Origin: Paenibacillus sp. SY21-1
GTDB lineage: Bacteria > Bacillota > Bacilli > Paenibacillales > Paenibacillaceae
DNA: 64,000 nt
Assembly (NCBI RefSeq): GCF_005222705.1
Contig: NZ_STGF01000003.1
Location: forward strand, 238,037 to 302,036
Direction of reading: 5' to 3'
Shown: positions 36,969 through 45,701 of the stretch, piece by piece
Layout of the letters: every line of letters begins with the position of its first letter
Numbering within the stretch: position 1 is the first letter of the stretch
Notes under the pieces: model-generated
The model's input: the letters and a program-made list of their open reading frames with translations, nothing else
What the model was told of the DNA's origin: nothing
The model's database searches: none
Translations under genes and position numbers: made by a program

Positions 36969-37169
36969 CTACCCAAAGGCTATCATGAAAGCTATACGAG
37001 TACAATAGTCGGCAGGAACGCCGAAGCCTGCGCAGCCTGCGAGCATCATCGCCAGCGTTCGTGGAATCGTAAAAAAGGTCGCGGAAGGGATGAAGTCTAA
37101 CCGGCACGTTATCATAACCGCCAAACCCCATCTCGTCAAGAGATAATAAACTACAAAGCGATTAGGCAT
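36969..37169 (-). CDS. Small hypothetical membrane-like protein
   Basis: A 66-residue frame starting PNRFVVYYLLTRWGLAVM, with ribosome site GAAGGGGG before the ATG at 37169. It is hydrophobic and contains three methionine-rich or cysteine-containing helical stretches. I do not recognise a family. It lies upstream of the AraC/SBP-like regulator on the same strand, where the missing cupin of that regulator might once have been, but I see no cupin similarity. It may be a chance frame. Confidence 0.3.
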   Translation of the reverse strand: MPNRFVVYYLLTRWGLAVMITCRLDFIPSATFFTIPRTLAMMLAGCAGFGVPADYCTRIAFMIAFG

Positions 37170-37349
37170 GGCAGCCCCCTTCTGATTGCGCAAGAGGGAC
37201 GAATGTTCGGATATGAAGCTCTTTATCGCTTTTTTCAAATCATCCGCACTCACGTAAAATCATATACAGTTATGCAGGTGCAAGAAACATGCTCACAAGG
37301 AAAATGCCATATATGCACCGCTATGACTCAGGAAGGAAGGAGAATCCTC

Positions 37350-37589
37350 ATGAACCGGTTGGATAAAATCCGATTTGTCCTGCTTTACGGCAAACCGCCG
37401 GAGGACATGTGTTACGGCTACATGGAATTGGACCCGGACGGGCATATGATCGGGCTATACAACAAGTTTGGCGAGGAACTGGACCTGTATGGCGGCCATG
37501 AAGTGGTTAAGGTCCGGACGCTCGGCACATTCGATGACGAAGACCGTGATCATTTTTATTCTTTATTGGAAAGCGATGGCGTAGGATAA
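37350..37589 (+). CDS. Small hypothetical protein (79 residues)
   Basis: A 79-residue soluble protein starting NRLDKIRFVLLYGKPPEDM, acidic towards the end (DDEDRDHFYSLL). The ATG at 37350 follows GGAAGGAG at good spacing; the open frame extends upstream to 37203 without a clear site. Family not recognised. It stands between the siderophore regulator (divergent) and a convergent DUF1772 gene. The composition and ribosome site make it look real. Confidence 0.6.
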   Translation: MNRLDKIRFVLLYGKPPEDMCYGYMELDPDGHMIGLYNKFGEELDLYGGHEVVKVRTLGTFDDEDRDHFYSLLESDGVG

Positions 37590-37605
37590 ACTGCGCGGGA
37601 GGCTT

Positions 37606-37645
37606 CCTATCTGCATAATCGGCGGGCAAGCCACAGCAGCGGCCT
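37606..37645. terminator. Weak terminator-like hairpin between convergent genes
   Basis: GGGCAAGCC and GGCCTGCCC form an imperfect stem followed by a pyrimidine run on the plus strand. It sits between the stops at 37589 and 37658. The U run is poor. Confidence 0.35.
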
Positions 37646-37657
37646 GCCCTTCTCTCT

Positions 37658-38140
37658 CTATCTGACAAGCAGTCCGGCAACAAAGGAGACCGAGGCCGCC
37701 ATGCATGCGACGGTTCGCACATGGTTCCATGCCATCCAGACGGGCACAAACTTTTGCCATAACAAACGGCCTTCTTCGCTGGCCGACTCCACTTTTGCAA
37801 GCTTGTTGTTCAGAGGGACATTAAACGCGGCGGTTACGCCAAGCCCTCCTAACACATACAATAGTCCTCCTGCAAGCACATAGGCCGCTCCCTCCTCCTC
37901 CAGGTTCATCAGCGACCAAATGATGAGGTAGACGGACGCTAGACCCGTTCCGAAAAACAACAGCGAGCACAGCCAGTTTTGTACCACTATGTTGATGGAC
38001 TGCATGGCCGCAATGCCGCGATCAGCGGCTATTCGGGCGAGAGCCCGCATGACGAAGCCCGAGAACGCGAACAACACGCCTCCGACCACGGCAGATGCAA
38101 TACCGGTTGCGAAAACCAGCGCATAAACAAAGTCATTCAT
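37658..38140 (-). CDS. DUF1772 (anthrone-oxygenase-like) membrane protein
   Basis: A 160-residue protein with four membrane helices. The amino end GIASAVVGGVLFAFSGFVMRAL and the polar segment TAAFNVPLNNKLAKV fit DUF1772. Members include anthrone oxygenases, but most are uncharacterised. Its ATG lies inside the end of the NmrA-like gene (8-base overlap), so translation should be coupled. Part of the MarR-controlled operon. Confidence 0.88.
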   Translation of the reverse strand: MNDFVYALVFATGIASAVVGGVLFAFSGFVMRALARIAADRGIAAMQSINIVVQNWLCSLLFFGTGLASVYLIIWSLMNLEEEGAAYVLAGGLLYVLGGLGVTAAFNVPLNNKLAKVESASEEGRLLWQKFVPVWMAWNHVRTVACMAASVSFVAGLLVR

Positions 38141-38993
38141 TGCTTTCCACCGCCGCCCATTGGCCAGCCGCAGCCGCATCGCGGGCAAACTCATGGAATG
38201 CGCGCGGTTCCCGGCCAAGCGCCCTTTGCACGCCGTCTGCGAGCGCCGAATTTCGGCCGTCCAGCACTCGGGTGAATAGATCCACCAATAAATCAATGAA
38301 GTCCTGCGGATACCCCGCATGGAGCAAGCCCGCTACGAAGTCTTCGGCGGTGATGCGAACGAACCTTACGTCCCTTCCGCTCGCAGCTGCAATTATCGCG
38401 GTGATTTCGGCAAGGGTAAGCGATTGTGGCCCCGTCAGCTCGTAGCTCTGCCCGATGTGCCGCTCATCGGTCAAGGCAGCGACAGCAGCATCGGCAATAT
38501 CGTCCGCATCCAGAAACGGCTCCTTCACATCGCCCGCCGGAAGAGCGATGACGCCGCTTCGGACAGCATCCAGCAGAATGCCCTCGTTAAAGTTCTGATT
38601 GAACCAGCTCGCCCGCACGATCGTCCAGTCCGCACCGGAAGTCCGAAGCTCCTCCTCAGCCGCCAATGCTCCTTCCTCTCCGCGTCCCGATAACAGGACA
38701 ATTCTGCGTACCCCCTTTTCGATTGCGACTTTCGAGAATGCAGCGATATCGCCGGCCGCCCCGGGAACAGCAAGGTCGGGATAATAAGCGACGTAGGCTG
38801 CCCGCGTCCCTTCCAGAATATCGCCCCACGTCGATCGATCGCTCCAATCAAAAGACGGCGTTCCGCTTCGAGAGCCGATTCGGACGTCTATCCCGCGGCT
38901 AACAAGCCGATCTGCAACTCTGCGCCCTGTCTTTCCAGTGCCTCCGATAATTAAAATCGGCTTGTTCGAACTTCCATTCTGATTCGCGTACAT
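38133..38993 (-). CDS. NmrA/NAD(P)H-binding family oxidoreductase or sensor
   Basis: A 286-residue atypical SDR of the NmrA/azoreductase-like NAD(P)H-binding group. The nucleotide motif is IGGTGKTGRRVA; later RRIVLLSGRGEEGA and WTIVRASWFNQNFNEG. These proteins either reduce quinone-like compounds or sense NADP. The ATG at 38993 is preferred, because AGGAGG lies 9 bases before it and abuts the alternative ATG at 39002. A MarR-operator-like palindrome lies ~95 bases upstream. Confidence 0.9.
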   Translation of the reverse strand: MYANQNGSSNKPILIIGGTGKTGRRVADRLVSRGIDVRIGSRSGTPSFDWSDRSTWGDILEGTRAAYVAYYPDLAVPGAAGDIAAFSKVAIEKGVRRIVLLSGRGEEGALAAEEELRTSGADWTIVRASWFNQNFNEGILLDAVRSGVIALPAGDVKEPFLDADDIADAAVAALTDERHIGQSYELTGPQSLTLAEITAIIAAASGRDVRFVRITAEDFVAGLLHAGYPQDFIDLLVDLFTRVLDGRNSALADGVQRALGREPRAFHEFARDAAAAGQWAAVESNE

Positions 38994-39085
38994 CGTCGTC
39001 ATCCTCCTAATGGGTAGAGCGTTGAACTGTTGAATCCAATCGAATAGCGCCCTCGAAGCGCACATCACCTCCCTGTAGAATCAAA

Positions 39086-39101
39086 TTGTTTGTACAAGCA
39101 A
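39086..39101. promoter_or_regulatory. MarR-type operator-like palindrome, copy 1
   Basis: TTGTTTGTACAAGCAA has a TTGTACAA core and symmetric arms. It lies in the gap between the MarR gene and the NmrA-like gene. A 13-of-16 match occurs before the MarR gene at 39588-39603. Confidence 0.55.
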
Positions 39102-39122
39102 CTATTTAAAAAGAGGAAGCCG

Positions 39123-39551
39123 TTAATCGGCTTTCTCCAACTTCTCGCTCACCTGATCAAGTCGCAGCGTTAATTCGTTGGTTTCTTGCTCGCCCAGAAT
39201 CTCATTAACGCGCACCCTCAGCCGCTCCCAGCATTCATGAATGACGGATTCCAGCGCCTTTCCTTTATCGGTTGTGTAGATCAACGAAGTTCGCCCTTCC
39301 ACCCGGTTATAGATTACACCCTTATGAACCAGCTTCTCGATGAGGCGCGTCACCGTGGAAGGCTGCAGGTGCAAAATCTGTCCCAGCTTCTTCTGATTGA
39401 TGCCCTCTTCCTCAAGCACCGTCAGCAGCAGGAAAGCACCATTGGGCGGCAAGCCGCATTGCGCAAATTCATCATCCACGAGCTTGGTGGTAATTCGATG
39501 CAGACGGGAGGCCGTGAAATATAAACATTCCTTCAAATAGACTTCCATCAT
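39123..39551 (-). CDS. MarR-family transcriptional regulator
   Basis: A 142-residue winged-helix regulator. The recognition region is GINQKKLGQILHLQPSTVTRLIEKLVHKG, followed by the wing (VEGRTSLIYTTDKG). No cysteine sits at the usual OhrR sensing position; the only cysteines are near the start and in HECWERL. ATG at 39551 or 39548 behind GAGG. First gene of the MarR-NmrA-DUF1772 unit, with matching palindromes before it and before the NmrA-like gene, so it probably represses both itself and the enzymes. Confidence 0.9.
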   Translation of the reverse strand: MMEVYLKECLYFTASRLHRITTKLVDDEFAQCGLPPNGAFLLLTVLEEEGINQKKLGQILHLQPSTVTRLIEKLVHKGVIYNRVEGRTSLIYTTDKGKALESVIHECWERLRVRVNEILGEQETNELTLRLDQVSEKLEKAD

Positions 39552-39587
39552 GATGATGACCTCGTTTCGGCTTGTGAATCCATTTAA

Positions 39588-39603
39588 TTGTTTGCACATA
39601 CAA
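39588..39603. promoter_or_regulatory. MarR-type operator-like palindrome, copy 2
   Basis: TTGTTTGCACATACAA lies 37 bases before the MarR start and shares 13 of 16 bases with the copy at 39086. It could mediate autorepression. Confidence 0.5.
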
Positions 39604-39672
39604 CAATACTGGAATACCTAAAATTTGTAAAGCGCAAATTTCAGGTTATAGCGGCAGGCACCTTGCATCGCC

Positions 39673-40287
39673 TTACGCCTGCCGCAGGGCGAACTCCACC
39701 CCGTATTGCTCGAAGATGGCTCTATATTTATTTTCGAAAATGGCCCAGCGCTGTTCCGATCCGTATTTGTCTTGAAGAGCCTTCAAATAGCGATGGGCCT
39801 CCGCCGTATCATCAGACTGCAAAAGCAAACGGAAGCTTTCCTCGCCCAGATGCAAATAGGGGCCAGCGGTGTAATAATCGACGATGGATCTGGCGCTGGT
39901 CATCTTTTCATAGAAATGAATAACCTCCTCCAGGCCGCCAAGGAGCGATGTCGATAATTCCGCCCTATCCGTGTCGGGAGTAATAGAGAAGCGGTCGGGT
40001 ACAGACTTGGCTATCTCGCCGATTCTTGCCCTGAAATGGCACTCCGACTCCTGCGGCTCTGCTGGCACCTCTTTTGCTTGCAGCTGCGCCAGTTCCGACG
40101 CATAAATACCGCAATTGACATAGAACATCACATGGTCCGCCGAATTGCCCGCAGATTTCTGAAAATGGAACATGTAATGGAGGCTCTCTGTCCCATGATA
40201 AAAATTCAACTTTTTTCTCGCGAAGCCATAGTTGGCAAGAAACGGTTTGACATCCTGCTTGATCACATCGTTAAAAACCTTCTGCAT
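39673..40287 (-). CDS. DUF4304-like protein
   Basis: A 204-residue cytoplasmic protein. The start FNDVIKQDVKPFLANYGFARKKLNFYH is typical of DUF4304, a domain found in many stand-alone bacterial proteins of unknown role. The ATG at 40287 follows AGGAGGG. It is monocistronic: the gap to the SLC13 gene (40288-40519) holds nothing I can identify beyond its promoter region. Confidence 0.78.
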   Translation of the reverse strand: MQKVFNDVIKQDVKPFLANYGFARKKLNFYHGTESLHYMFHFQKSAGNSADHVMFYVNCGIYASELAQLQAKEVPAEPQESECHFRARIGEIAKSVPDRFSITPDTDRAELSTSLLGGLEEVIHFYEKMTSARSIVDYYTAGPYLHLGEESFRLLLQSDDTAEAHRYLKALQDKYGSEQRWAIFENKYRAIFEQYGVEFALRQA

Positions 40288-40519
40288 ACTAAATCCCTCC
40301 TGGCTGGGCTGTAGAGGTGCTGAACGCGGACCATTATTGCAACATGATCCATCAACGCTTTTTATCCTCTTACCATTCTACATGCCGTTACGAATACGGT
40401 ACAATACGTCCAGCGGCTCAGGCCTCCACCTATTTAGGACCGGAGACACCAAGCATATGGCAGTAGAATAAGCGTCGACAGGTGAGTGAAGAGCAGCGGT
40501 TCTCTTCCTTACGCAGCCA

Positions 40520-42382
40520 TCACAAGGGGAAGAACATTGGAAGCACAGCTATCATTACAATGCCCATAATGACCTGCAGCGGCAGCCCCACCTTGAGGTA
40601 ATGGGAAAAACGATATCGGCCAGCCGACATAACAAGCGCATTGGGCGGCGTGGAGAAAGGCGATGCGAAGCACATGCTCGCTCCAATCGATACCGCAAAA
40701 AGAAACGGGTACGGATTGGCGTCCAGTTGGAGCGCTGCCGAAAGGGCGATAGGAGCAAACAAAACGGCACACGCCGTATTGCTGATAAACAAAGTAAGCA
40801 GAGAGGTGGTAAAGTAAACGCCTGCTAGCAAAGCCATAGGACCGTAGCCGCCCAGCACGCTGACCATCCCCTCGGACAGCAGCGACGCTGCGCCTGTCTT
40901 TTCGATTGCGATCGACATCGGAATCATGCCGCCAATCAGCACGACGCTTTCCCAATTGATCGTTCGATACCCCTCCTCCATGCTTCGTACGCAGCCAAAC
41001 ACGATCATCAATACCGCCGCGATCATAACCGACGCTACCGCAGGTATAAAGTCCGAAACCAGCAGCACAACCATCAGAAGCATAATGCCTGCGGCAATGG
41101 GAGCTTTATTGTCCATTGTCACTTTGCGAGCCTCCTCGATCGGCTGGCCGACTACGACGACATCCGACTCGTTCGCTAACTGAGCAATATCCTTCCATGT
41201 TCCCTGCACAAGCAATGCATCGCCGAAACGCATCTTCTCTTCTTTCAGATGATGGAGATTATATTGATCCTGACGTTGAATGCCGAGTATATTCAAGCGG
41301 TACTTCTCACGGAAGCCCGATTCCTTGACGAGCCGGTTAATGAGCCCGGACGTAGGCGTAAGCATCACCTCGGCAATTCCCACCTCCTCCGTTGCGTATT
41401 GCTCCGCAGAAGACTTCCGTTTATTTTCCAAAACGTGATGATCCAGCATCAATAATTCAAAATCCTCTGCAAACGCCTGGACTCGCTCGAAGGCACCGTA
41501 AACGTACATAATATCCTCTTCTTGAATAAGCGTAGTCGAGCCGGCCACCTCTTGGTTGATCGTTTTGAAAAACTGGTTTTTGGCCGATATTTTCCTCCGA
41601 ATCTCAATGACGTTTAGCTGATACTGTTCGGAAATATCCAGCTCCTGCAGCGTTTTGGAACGAATCGAAGAATGCTCGCTCACTTGTAAACGGTACAGAT
41701 TCTGCATGAGCTGATACTTTTTCGCCAATTCTTTAAGCGAACGTCCTGCGCGCAGGTCGCCCTCCTCCTTCTCATTCTGGGGCAGAAATCTGCGAAGGAA
41801 CAGCATGGAGACGATTCCGACAACGATACATACAAGACCAATCGGGGTGTACGTAAAGAAGGTTATGTCATGATACCCGCCTGCCGAAAGAACCTCCTGA
41901 ATAACCATATTGGGCGGAGTCCCGATTAAAGTGAGCATCCCTCCCATACTGCTGGCAAAAGCAAGCGGCATGAGCAGACGACCAGGATTCGTCTTGGCGC
42001 TCATCGCCAAGCTCACGACTATCGGCATCATGACGGCGATCGTTCCGGTATTGCTCACGAACGCGCCAATGACTGCCGTGACGATCATAATCATAATTAG
42101 CATTCGGGTCTCGTTCGTCCCCGCTACCTTCAGCAGCTTTCTGCTGGCCATTTTGGCCAAGCCCGTCTGAAAGATCCCCCCGCCGACAACGAACAAGCCG
42201 ACCATCATAATGACGACGGAATTGGCGAAACCGGACAATGCCTCGGCCGGCGTAAGAATGTTAAACAACATGAGTACAATTAACGCCCCTATGGCAACCA
42301 AATCGGAACGCACCTTGCCTGAGATGAACAAGACAGACGCAATGGCTAATACGCCCAAAGTAAGAATCATTGGACCATTCAC
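40520..42382 (-). CDS. SLC13-family permease with two TrkA-C domains
   Basis: A 620-residue membrane transporter of the divalent anion:Na+ symporter type. Two halves of membrane helices (SGFANSVVIMMVGLFVVGGGIF; VVLIGGMIPMSIAIEKTGA) flank a cytoplasmic block at about 210-400. That block carries two TrkA-C (RCK-C) domains, as in NLYRLQVSEHSSIRSKTLQELD. The hairpin motif MLTLIGTPPNMVIQ is the substrate-site SNT/P-like pattern. Sulfate, dicarboxylate or citrate are all possible cargo. Start is a GTG at 42382 behind AAGGAG. The TrkA-C pair suggests gating by a small ligand. Confidence 0.92.
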   Translation of the reverse strand: MNGPMILTLGVLAIASVLFISGKVRSDLVAIGALIVLMLFNILTPAEALSGFANSVVIMMVGLFVVGGGIFQTGLAKMASRKLLKVAGTNETRMLIMIMIVTAVIGAFVSNTGTIAVMMPIVVSLAMSAKTNPGRLLMPLAFASSMGGMLTLIGTPPNMVIQEVLSAGGYHDITFFTYTPIGLVCIVVGIVSMLFLRRFLPQNEKEEGDLRAGRSLKELAKKYQLMQNLYRLQVSEHSSIRSKTLQELDISEQYQLNVIEIRRKISAKNQFFKTINQEVAGSTTLIQEEDIMYVYGAFERVQAFAEDFELLMLDHHVLENKRKSSAEQYATEEVGIAEVMLTPTSGLINRLVKESGFREKYRLNILGIQRQDQYNLHHLKEEKMRFGDALLVQGTWKDIAQLANESDVVVVGQPIEEARKVTMDNKAPIAAGIMLLMVVLLVSDFIPAVASVMIAAVLMIVFGCVRSMEEGYRTINWESVVLIGGMIPMSIAIEKTGAASLLSEGMVSVLGGYGPMALLAGVYFTTSLLTLFISNTACAVLFAPIALSAALQLDANPYPFLFAVSIGASMCFASPFSTPPNALVMSAGRYRFSHYLKVGLPLQVIMGIVMIAVLPMFFPL

Positions 42383-42577
42383 GTACTAGACTCCTTCCTA
42401 ACTGGAATTGAAGATTATACCTATACTACCAGAATACTAAATAGAGCGGTATTAATCACGTATGGTTCGACATGCCGCTTCCTTTTTTCCCGAAAATAAG
42501 CGTGCTTCAGCTTGGCTCTGCTTCCCGGCTACGCATCGCGCTCGCCTCATTGCCGTTTGGTACGGACTGTTAGCCTG

Positions 42578-42616
42578 ATCGGCGTAAAATAAATAAAGCT
42601 GGCCGGGGCCAGCTTT
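42578..42616 (-). terminator. Terminator of the FabG-like gene
   Basis: AAAGCTGGCC and GGCCAGCTTT form a perfect stem; on the minus strand a T-rich tract follows. It lies 46 bases past the stop at 42662. Confidence 0.8.
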
Positions 42617-42661
42617 CAGTCAGTAAAACTCTATTTATATATGTACGTCGCCCGGTAATCG

Positions 42662-43387
42662 TTAATAGGGATTAGTTGCAATAAAGCTTGCGGTTTTCAC
42701 ATAAATGCGCGGATTTAACCGCAGCTGATTCACGATAAATTCCGCAATATCTTCCGGCTGCATAAATTTGGAATCATCGTTTTCTTTCAAAAGATTCAAG
42801 TCAAGCGCCAGATCCGTCGCAACCGTGCTTGGCGTTAGCGCAGACACGCGAATATTGTTGCGCCGCACCTCCTGTGCGAGGGATTCCGTGAATCCGATTA
42901 CCGCAAACTTCGATGCGCTGTAGGCGCTTGAGGTAGCCGCCCCATTCAGTCCGTTCGTTGAGGAAATATTAATAATATCTCCACCGTTCTTTTCAAGCAA
43001 TTGCGGCAGCACCGCACGGGTTACATAGTACGTGCCCAACAAATTCGTATCGATGATGCGTCTCCATTCGTCCGCATCCATCTCCAGAACCGTGCCGAAT
43101 GTGGCAATTCCCGCGTTGTTGATGAGTATATCAGCAGAGCCCAGCTCATTTTTTATCTCTTCAATGGCTGCATCCACTTGTTCTTTTGACGAGATATCTG
43201 CGGTTGCAATGGCAGCCTTAACGCCAAATCCTTCTACTTCAGCCGCCAAATCCTTTAAAGCAGCTTCGTTCCTGGCCAGCAGACCGACGTTTACTCCTTC
43301 TTTTGCTAACGCAACAGCTGTTGCTTTGCCGATGCCTCTTGCCGCTCCGGTTACAATTGCGACTTTACCCTTTAACGATTGCGCCAT
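42662..43387 (-). CDS. 3-ketoacyl-ACP reductase-like SDR (FabG-like)
   Basis: A 241-residue classical [13 protein letters not shown] is the NADP loop, NNAG is near residue 92, and the catalytic Ser, Tyr and Lys are all present (ISSTNGLNG, then YSASK). The ATG at 43387 follows GAGGAG. It resembles FabG-type reductases that occur outside fatty-acid operons and act on varied keto compounds. It stands alone with its own terminator, so the natural substrate is not indicated. Confidence 0.9.
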   Translation of the reverse strand: MAQSLKGKVAIVTGAARGIGKATAVALAKEGVNVGLLARNEAALKDLAAEVEGFGVKAAIATADISSKEQVDAAIEEIKNELGSADILINNAGIATFGTVLEMDADEWRRIIDTNLLGTYYVTRAVLPQLLEKNGGDIINISSTNGLNGAATSSAYSASKFAVIGFTESLAQEVRRNNIRVSALTPSTVATDLALDLNLLKENDDSKFMQPEDIAEFIVNQLRLNPRIYVKTASFIATNPY

Positions 43388-43501
43388 GGTTAAGCAGCTC
43401 CTCTCCATTTTTGTATCTCCATTTTGATTGTACTACGTTTTTATCCTGTTCCCTAATTTATACACGGCCCTTGAACAATCCATTTAGCCCTGCTGTATGC
43501 A

Positions 43502-44410
43502 TCACTTATTTTCGCGGGAAAGAAACCAGCCACGGGCCTGCTCCTCCAATAGAGCAACGGTCTCCTCGAATGGTTTGATTGGGCGGTAGCCTAAGTCGTT
43601 GCTTATTTTGTCGTAAAGATACGTCATTCGTATGGGATCGCCATCGGGTATTATCATCCTTTTGTTCAACGCGCGCGCAATGCGCAAAGCAAACTCATTT
43701 TCCATATAGTTTCCGTCCACAGCGTTGTAAATCCGGCAAACTGCCGCAGAATGCGTTGCTGCCAGCACACACATCTCGGCCAAATTATCCGCATGAACCC
43801 ATGGCGTAATATCTTCGGGATGAATCCAATCTACACTTTCTACCGCAGCTATTTTTGCAATCAGCTTGTCGCCCCAATGGGAGTTACTAGGAGAACAGAT
43901 AACGCCCGGTCGCAAAATGACGTAGTTAAGTCCACTAGCTTTTGCGTTGTGCAAAATTCGCTCCGATTCGCATTTCGTTGAAATGTACGCCTCGGAGTGA
44001 CCGTAGGCTAATTCGCTATCTTCATGCAGCTCCACAGCTCCTTCAAAATGGCCGTACACGGATACGGTGGAGATATGCACGAAACGCTCAACCTTTGCCG
44101 CTATGCACCCTTCGACAAGGCTCTGGACACCATGAATATTGGATTGCTCGGCAATGGCCCGGTCTTCACCGAGATAAGCCGCAGCGTGAATGACGATGTC
44201 CACCGCTTTTAGCGCATCCGTAATCGCTTCTTTATTCGTCAAGTCCCCGATTACAGGTGTAACGCCCAGCTTCTCGCAAAGGGGGAGTTGATCCTCGTTT
44301 CGAATGAGCCCTTTGACTGTTGCACCCTCTTCGAGACACCTTGCGGCAATTTTATCCCCGACAGTTCCAGTTACACCTGTTACAAAAACTACTTTATTTC
44401 GAAGCCTCAT
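43502..44410 (-). CDS. NAD-dependent epimerase/dehydratase family protein
   Basis: A 302-residue extended SDR. The nucleotide motif is TGVTGTVGDKIA; HAAAYLGED follows near residue 75; the catalytic pair is in YISTK, with Ser in HISTVSVYG. The segment WVHADNLAEM is typical of the family's second half. The ATG at 44410 follows AAAGGAG. Likely reduces or epimerises a small carbonyl or sugar-nucleotide substrate; nothing nearby narrows this. Downstream gap to the FabG-like gene is 114 bases. Confidence 0.88.
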   Translation of the reverse strand: MRLRNKVVFVTGVTGTVGDKIAARCLEEGATVKGLIRNEDQLPLCEKLGVTPVIGDLTNKEAITDALKAVDIVIHAAAYLGEDRAIAEQSNIHGVQSLVEGCIAAKVERFVHISTVSVYGHFEGAVELHEDSELAYGHSEAYISTKCESERILHNAKASGLNYVILRPGVICSPSNSHWGDKLIAKIAAVESVDWIHPEDITPWVHADNLAEMCVLAATHSAAVCRIYNAVDGNYMENEFALRIARALNKRMIIPDGDPIRMTYLYDKISNDLGYRPIKPFEETVALLEEQARGWFLSRENK

Positions 44411-44556
44411 TCACATTCTCCTTTGCTGATAGCAAAATAATCCGTCATTCTTCAGTTCATGCCCTAGTAGTCCTATCTCAAGTTTAGAAGAATATTCCGA
44501 ACAAGGAAATGGAAAAGTCATTTAAAACCAAACTCCGCTGGAGGAATTTAAAAAGC

Positions 44557-44584
44557 CAAAAAGCCGCCGAATCGCTTCGGCGGC
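44557..44584 (-). terminator. Rho-independent terminator
   Basis: On the minus strand GCCGCCGA pairs with TCGGCGGC, followed by TTTTT and a second T run. It ends transcripts from the lipoprotein gene at 44725 and the short relic frame before it. Confidence 0.85.
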
Positions 44585-44593
44585 GCGGGTTAA

Positions 44594-44724
44594 ACGTATG
44601 CATGATGACGTCCAATCGGTACGATTAACGGGGAATTGGACACGGGATCGCTAATAACCGTGCAATCGAGTCCAAAGACATCCTTGATCAACTTGTTTAT
44701 TTCAATGCTTTCGTATGACCTATA
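44594..44724 (-). pseudogene. Possible carboxy-terminal gene relic
   Basis: Directly after the stop of the DUF5050-like gene, the same frame continues open for about 40 codons (RSYESIEINKLIKDVFG, then NSPLIVPIGRHHAYV). It stops right before a terminator. It has codon and residue patterns of real coding sequence but no start. I do not recognise the family. It may be a relic or the extension of a longer allele of the upstream gene. The rest of the 44411-44724 gap holds only promoter-like DNA and the terminator. Confidence 0.25.
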
Positions 44725-45639
44725 TTAATCCGGAAGTATCTCTATTAAATGTCGGGACTCTTTAGCCGGATGATCCATATAGAAGATGCGACCAGGAATA
44801 ACTTGCATATGATAATAGACGGCTGCTGGCTCCAATACCGTATGTTCATTGGTGTTTCGGTTCCATTTTTCCATTTGCTCACCCAAATAATAAATAAACT
44901 GTTCGTCCACAACATACAATTCCTCTGCATTATCGATTAGTTGGACTGGGGTCGGCTCTTGATAAGATAGTTGATAAATCGTTTTATTCTCATCAGTTAT
45001 ATAGAACACAGCATTATCCGTATATCGGGCATTTAAAATAGTGTGAGGCACCGAGACAAGCTGTTCAAGCTGTCTGGTCTCAAGCTCAAGTTTATATATC
45101 GTTTTCCCAAAAGGCTCTGCAAAATAAATGATATCCCCCTTGACGAAATAATGGAGCACGGGGATCTCTGTTAATCTTTCTTGCTCTGTACCGTCATGTT
45201 TCATACGGCATAATCTCTGTTGTTGGTCTACAAAGTATAGCCAGGTTGGTTCGGCATAAATCAGATTTGCGTCTTCCTCCGTTAATTTCACCGGTTTATC
45301 CCCGTTTATGGATGCGCTATAGAGTCTGCCCTTATCCGATACATTTCGATAAAAGAGCTGCTCGCCTATTACATTCAAAGAGCTGGCTTGATGTTTGATT
45401 AACCGTTGCTCATGCTTACCCTCATTGGTTTTGGCATAAATATAGTTGTTGTCGTCAGGCTCAACGTAATAAATCCAGTCCTCCTGATGGGTCACATAAC
45501 CGCCATTTAAAATATTATTCATTTCATTACCCGAATGATTAACTACGGTAACTGTCGGTCGTTCGCTGTCTGACTCGCATCCTCCCATAATAAACAAGAC
45601 AAGCAGCAAGCAACACCTCAATAACGGATTCGTTAACAT
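44725..45639 (-). CDS. DUF5050-like beta-propeller lipoprotein
   Basis: A 304-residue predicted lipoprotein (signal ends LFIMGGC). The mature part is a run of repeated blades of the type WIYYVEPDDNNYIYAKT, WLYFVDQQQRLCRMKHDGT and FIYYLGEQMEKW, as in DUF5050/TolB-like propellers. Such proteins often bind ligands or partner proteins outside the cell. The ATG at 45639 follows GAGGAGGAG. It is 62 bases downstream of the cysteine-peptidase gene on the same strand, so the two may be co-transcribed. Confidence 0.78.
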   Translation of the reverse strand: MLTNPLLRCCLLLVLFIMGGCESDSERPTVTVVNHSGNEMNNILNGGYVTHQEDWIYYVEPDDNNYIYAKTNEGKHEQRLIKHQASSLNVIGEQLFYRNVSDKGRLYSASINGDKPVKLTEEDANLIYAEPTWLYFVDQQQRLCRMKHDGTEQERLTEIPVLHYFVKGDIIYFAEPFGKTIYKLELETRQLEQLVSVPHTILNARYTDNAVFYITDENKTIYQLSYQEPTPVQLIDNAEELYVVDEQFIYYLGEQMEKWNRNTNEHTVLEPAAVYYHMQVIPGRIFYMDHPAKESRHLIEILPD

Positions 45640-45701
45640 TTCATCTCCTCCTCAAAAGCTCCGCCCGCATTAACGGACGAAGCTTATCGAATACATACAG
45701 A

